Assembly (NCBI RefSeq): GCF_009831765.1
Contig: NZ_WSSB01000018.1
Location: forward strand, 1 to 46,031
DNA: 46,031 bases
Source of the DNA: Craterilacuibacter sinensis
Lineage (GTDB): Bacteria > Pseudomonadota > Gammaproteobacteria > Burkholderiales > Chromobacteriaceae
Direction of reading: 5' to 3'
Shown here one piece after another: positions 45,298 to 46,031 of the stretch. Numbering within the stretch: the stretch's first letter is position 1; every line of letters starts with the position of its first letter. The position numbers and the translations under genes were made by a program. The notes below the pieces were generated by a model. The model saw nothing but the letters and a program-made list of their open reading frames with translations. It did not search any database and had not been told where the DNA came from.

Positions 45298-45855
45298 ATG
45301 GACAACCTCAGCAATATCGACTACGCGAGCTACCTCAAGGGCTGGATTCGCGCCGTTCCCAACTGGCCGCACGATGGCGTGATGTTCCGCGACATCACCC
45401 CGCTGCTGCAAAACCCCAAGACCTTCCGCATGCTGATCGACATCTTCGTCCATCGCTATATGGATCAGAAGATCGACCTGGTTGCAGGTCTGGATGCGCG
45501 CGGCTTTATTATCGGCTCGGTGCTGGCTTACGAGCTCAATGTCGGCTTCATTCCAATCCGCAAAAAAGGCAAACTGCCTTTCACCACGGTGGCGGAAGAG
45601 TACGAACTGGAATATGGCAACGCCACCGTAGAAATGCATACCGATGCCTGCAAGCCAGGTGACCGTGTATTACTGATCGACGATCTGGTCGCCACCGGCG
45701 GCACAATGATGGCCGGCTACCATCTGCTGCAAAAGCTGGGTGCAGAAGTAGTCGAGGCGGCAGCCATTATCGAACTGCCCGAACTGGGCGGCGCCAAACT
45801 GGTGCGCGATGATGGCCTGTCGCTGTTTACCGTGTGCTCATTTGGCGGAATTTAA
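45298..45855 (+). CDS. apt: Adenine phosphoribosyltransferase
   Basis: Apt joins adenine to PRPP to make AMP, the salvage step that follows uptake. The 185-residue product has [57 protein letters not shown] and the PRPP-binding loop [15 protein letters not shown] chose the ATG at 45298 ([10 protein letters not shown]). An ATG at 45268 is possible but would lie inside the promoter repeats. Together with the upstream permease it makes a purine-salvage pair. Confidence 0.96.
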   Translation: MDNLSNIDYASYLKGWIRAVPNWPHDGVMFRDITPLLQNPKTFRMLIDIFVHRYMDQKIDLVAGLDARGFIIGSVLAYELNVGFIPIRKKGKLPFTTVAEEYELEYGNATVEMHTDACKPGDRVLLIDDLVATGGTMMAGYHLLQKLGAEVVEAAAIIELPELGGAKLVRDDGLSLFTVCSFGGI

Positions 45856-45872
45856 AGCTCTTTCCCGCAGCG

Positions 45873-45903
45873 AAAACCGCAGCCTCTTGCTGCGGTTTTT
45901 TTT
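45873..45903 (+). terminator. Intrinsic terminator of apt
   Basis: AAAACCGCAG (45873-45882) pairs with CTGCGGTTTT (45890-45899) across 7 nt and continues in T to 45903. Confidence 0.92.
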
Positions 45904-45917
45904 GTCGGAGGCATACG

Positions 45918-45946
45918 AAAAAAGGCTGCCCTGAGGCAGCCTTTTT
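45918..45946. terminator. Bidirectional terminator between apt and the minus-strand end gene
   Basis: AAAAAGGCTGCC-CTGA-GGCAGCCTTTTT is a perfect stem with an A-run before and a T-run after, so it can stop both strands. Confidence 0.9.
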
Positions 45947-45970
45947 GTTTGGTGAACCCAGCCTAACGGC

Positions 45971-46031
45971 TTAGTACCACTCGATACCTTCTTTTTCGGT
46001 CGAGATCACGGTACCGGCTTCGCCTTTAACG
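45971..46031 (-). CDS. C-terminal end of an unidentified protein (partial)
   Basis: The minus strand shows 19 codons and a TAA ending at the window edge, reading VKGEAGTVISTEKEGIEWY. The bidirectional terminator just downstream and the convergent arrangement with apt support a real gene end. Too little is present to name the family. Confidence 0.6.
   Translation of the reverse strand, partial: VKGEAGTVISTEKEGIEWY

Overview
The window reads as ordinary, gene-dense bacterial chromosome, moderately GC-rich, with gene content and neighbourhoods typical of Betaproteobacteria and probably of the order Neisseriales (Chromobacteriaceae-like). The basis is the succinylase lysine genes dapC-dapD, an Mla locus that ends in mlaA and leads towards yadGH-ibaG-murA, the rpsU-yqeY-dnaG-rpoD-tRNA series, gmk-rpoZ-spoT and comEC. 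This placement is inferred from gene order and protein character, with no database search. I saw no insertion sequence, phage gene, CRISPR array or rRNA.

Layout. 1-7.1 kb: argJ and recQ (minus), a small lipoprotein and an orphan ParA ATPase (plus), then comEC (minus), which overlaps the parA end. 7-13 kb: rsmJ, a Na+/H+ antiporter-family permease, an unusual in-frame fusion of a nucleotidyltransferase-like domain to SlyX, an EamA exporter (minus), and dapC-dapD. 13.1-17.1 kb: mlaF-E-D-C-B-A, the complete phospholipid-trafficking set in one run. 17.1-23.9 kb: a tripartite RND efflux pump (minus) with a divergent TetR regulator. Between them lies a near-perfect 34-bp palindrome that overlaps the predicted pump promoter. 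23.9-27.2 kb: an ABC-2 exporter pair, ibaG and murA.

27.4-35.5 kb is the most distinctive accessory block. After an AT-rich spacer and a small Cys-rich protein comes a fermentation set: pflB-pflA-ackA-pta on the minus strand, divergent from focA. An FNR/ANR-type site and a -10 element lie in the right geometry in front of pflB. Together these genes would split pyruvate into acetyl-CoA and formate, export formate, and make ATP and acetate under oxygen limitation.

35.6-46 kb: tRNA-Ile2(CAU), rpoD, dnaG, yqeY and rpsU (the macromolecular-synthesis operon, minus), a short gene remnant, then spoT, rpoZ and gmk (minus). A divergent purine-salvage pair follows (AzgA-type permease and apt). The window ends in the last codons of a minus-strand gene.

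The best leads are the NTase-SlyX fusion, the FNR-linked fermentation divergon with a repeated ACGTCA motif in its promoter region, the pump operator, and several hairpins placed in leaders or between genes.
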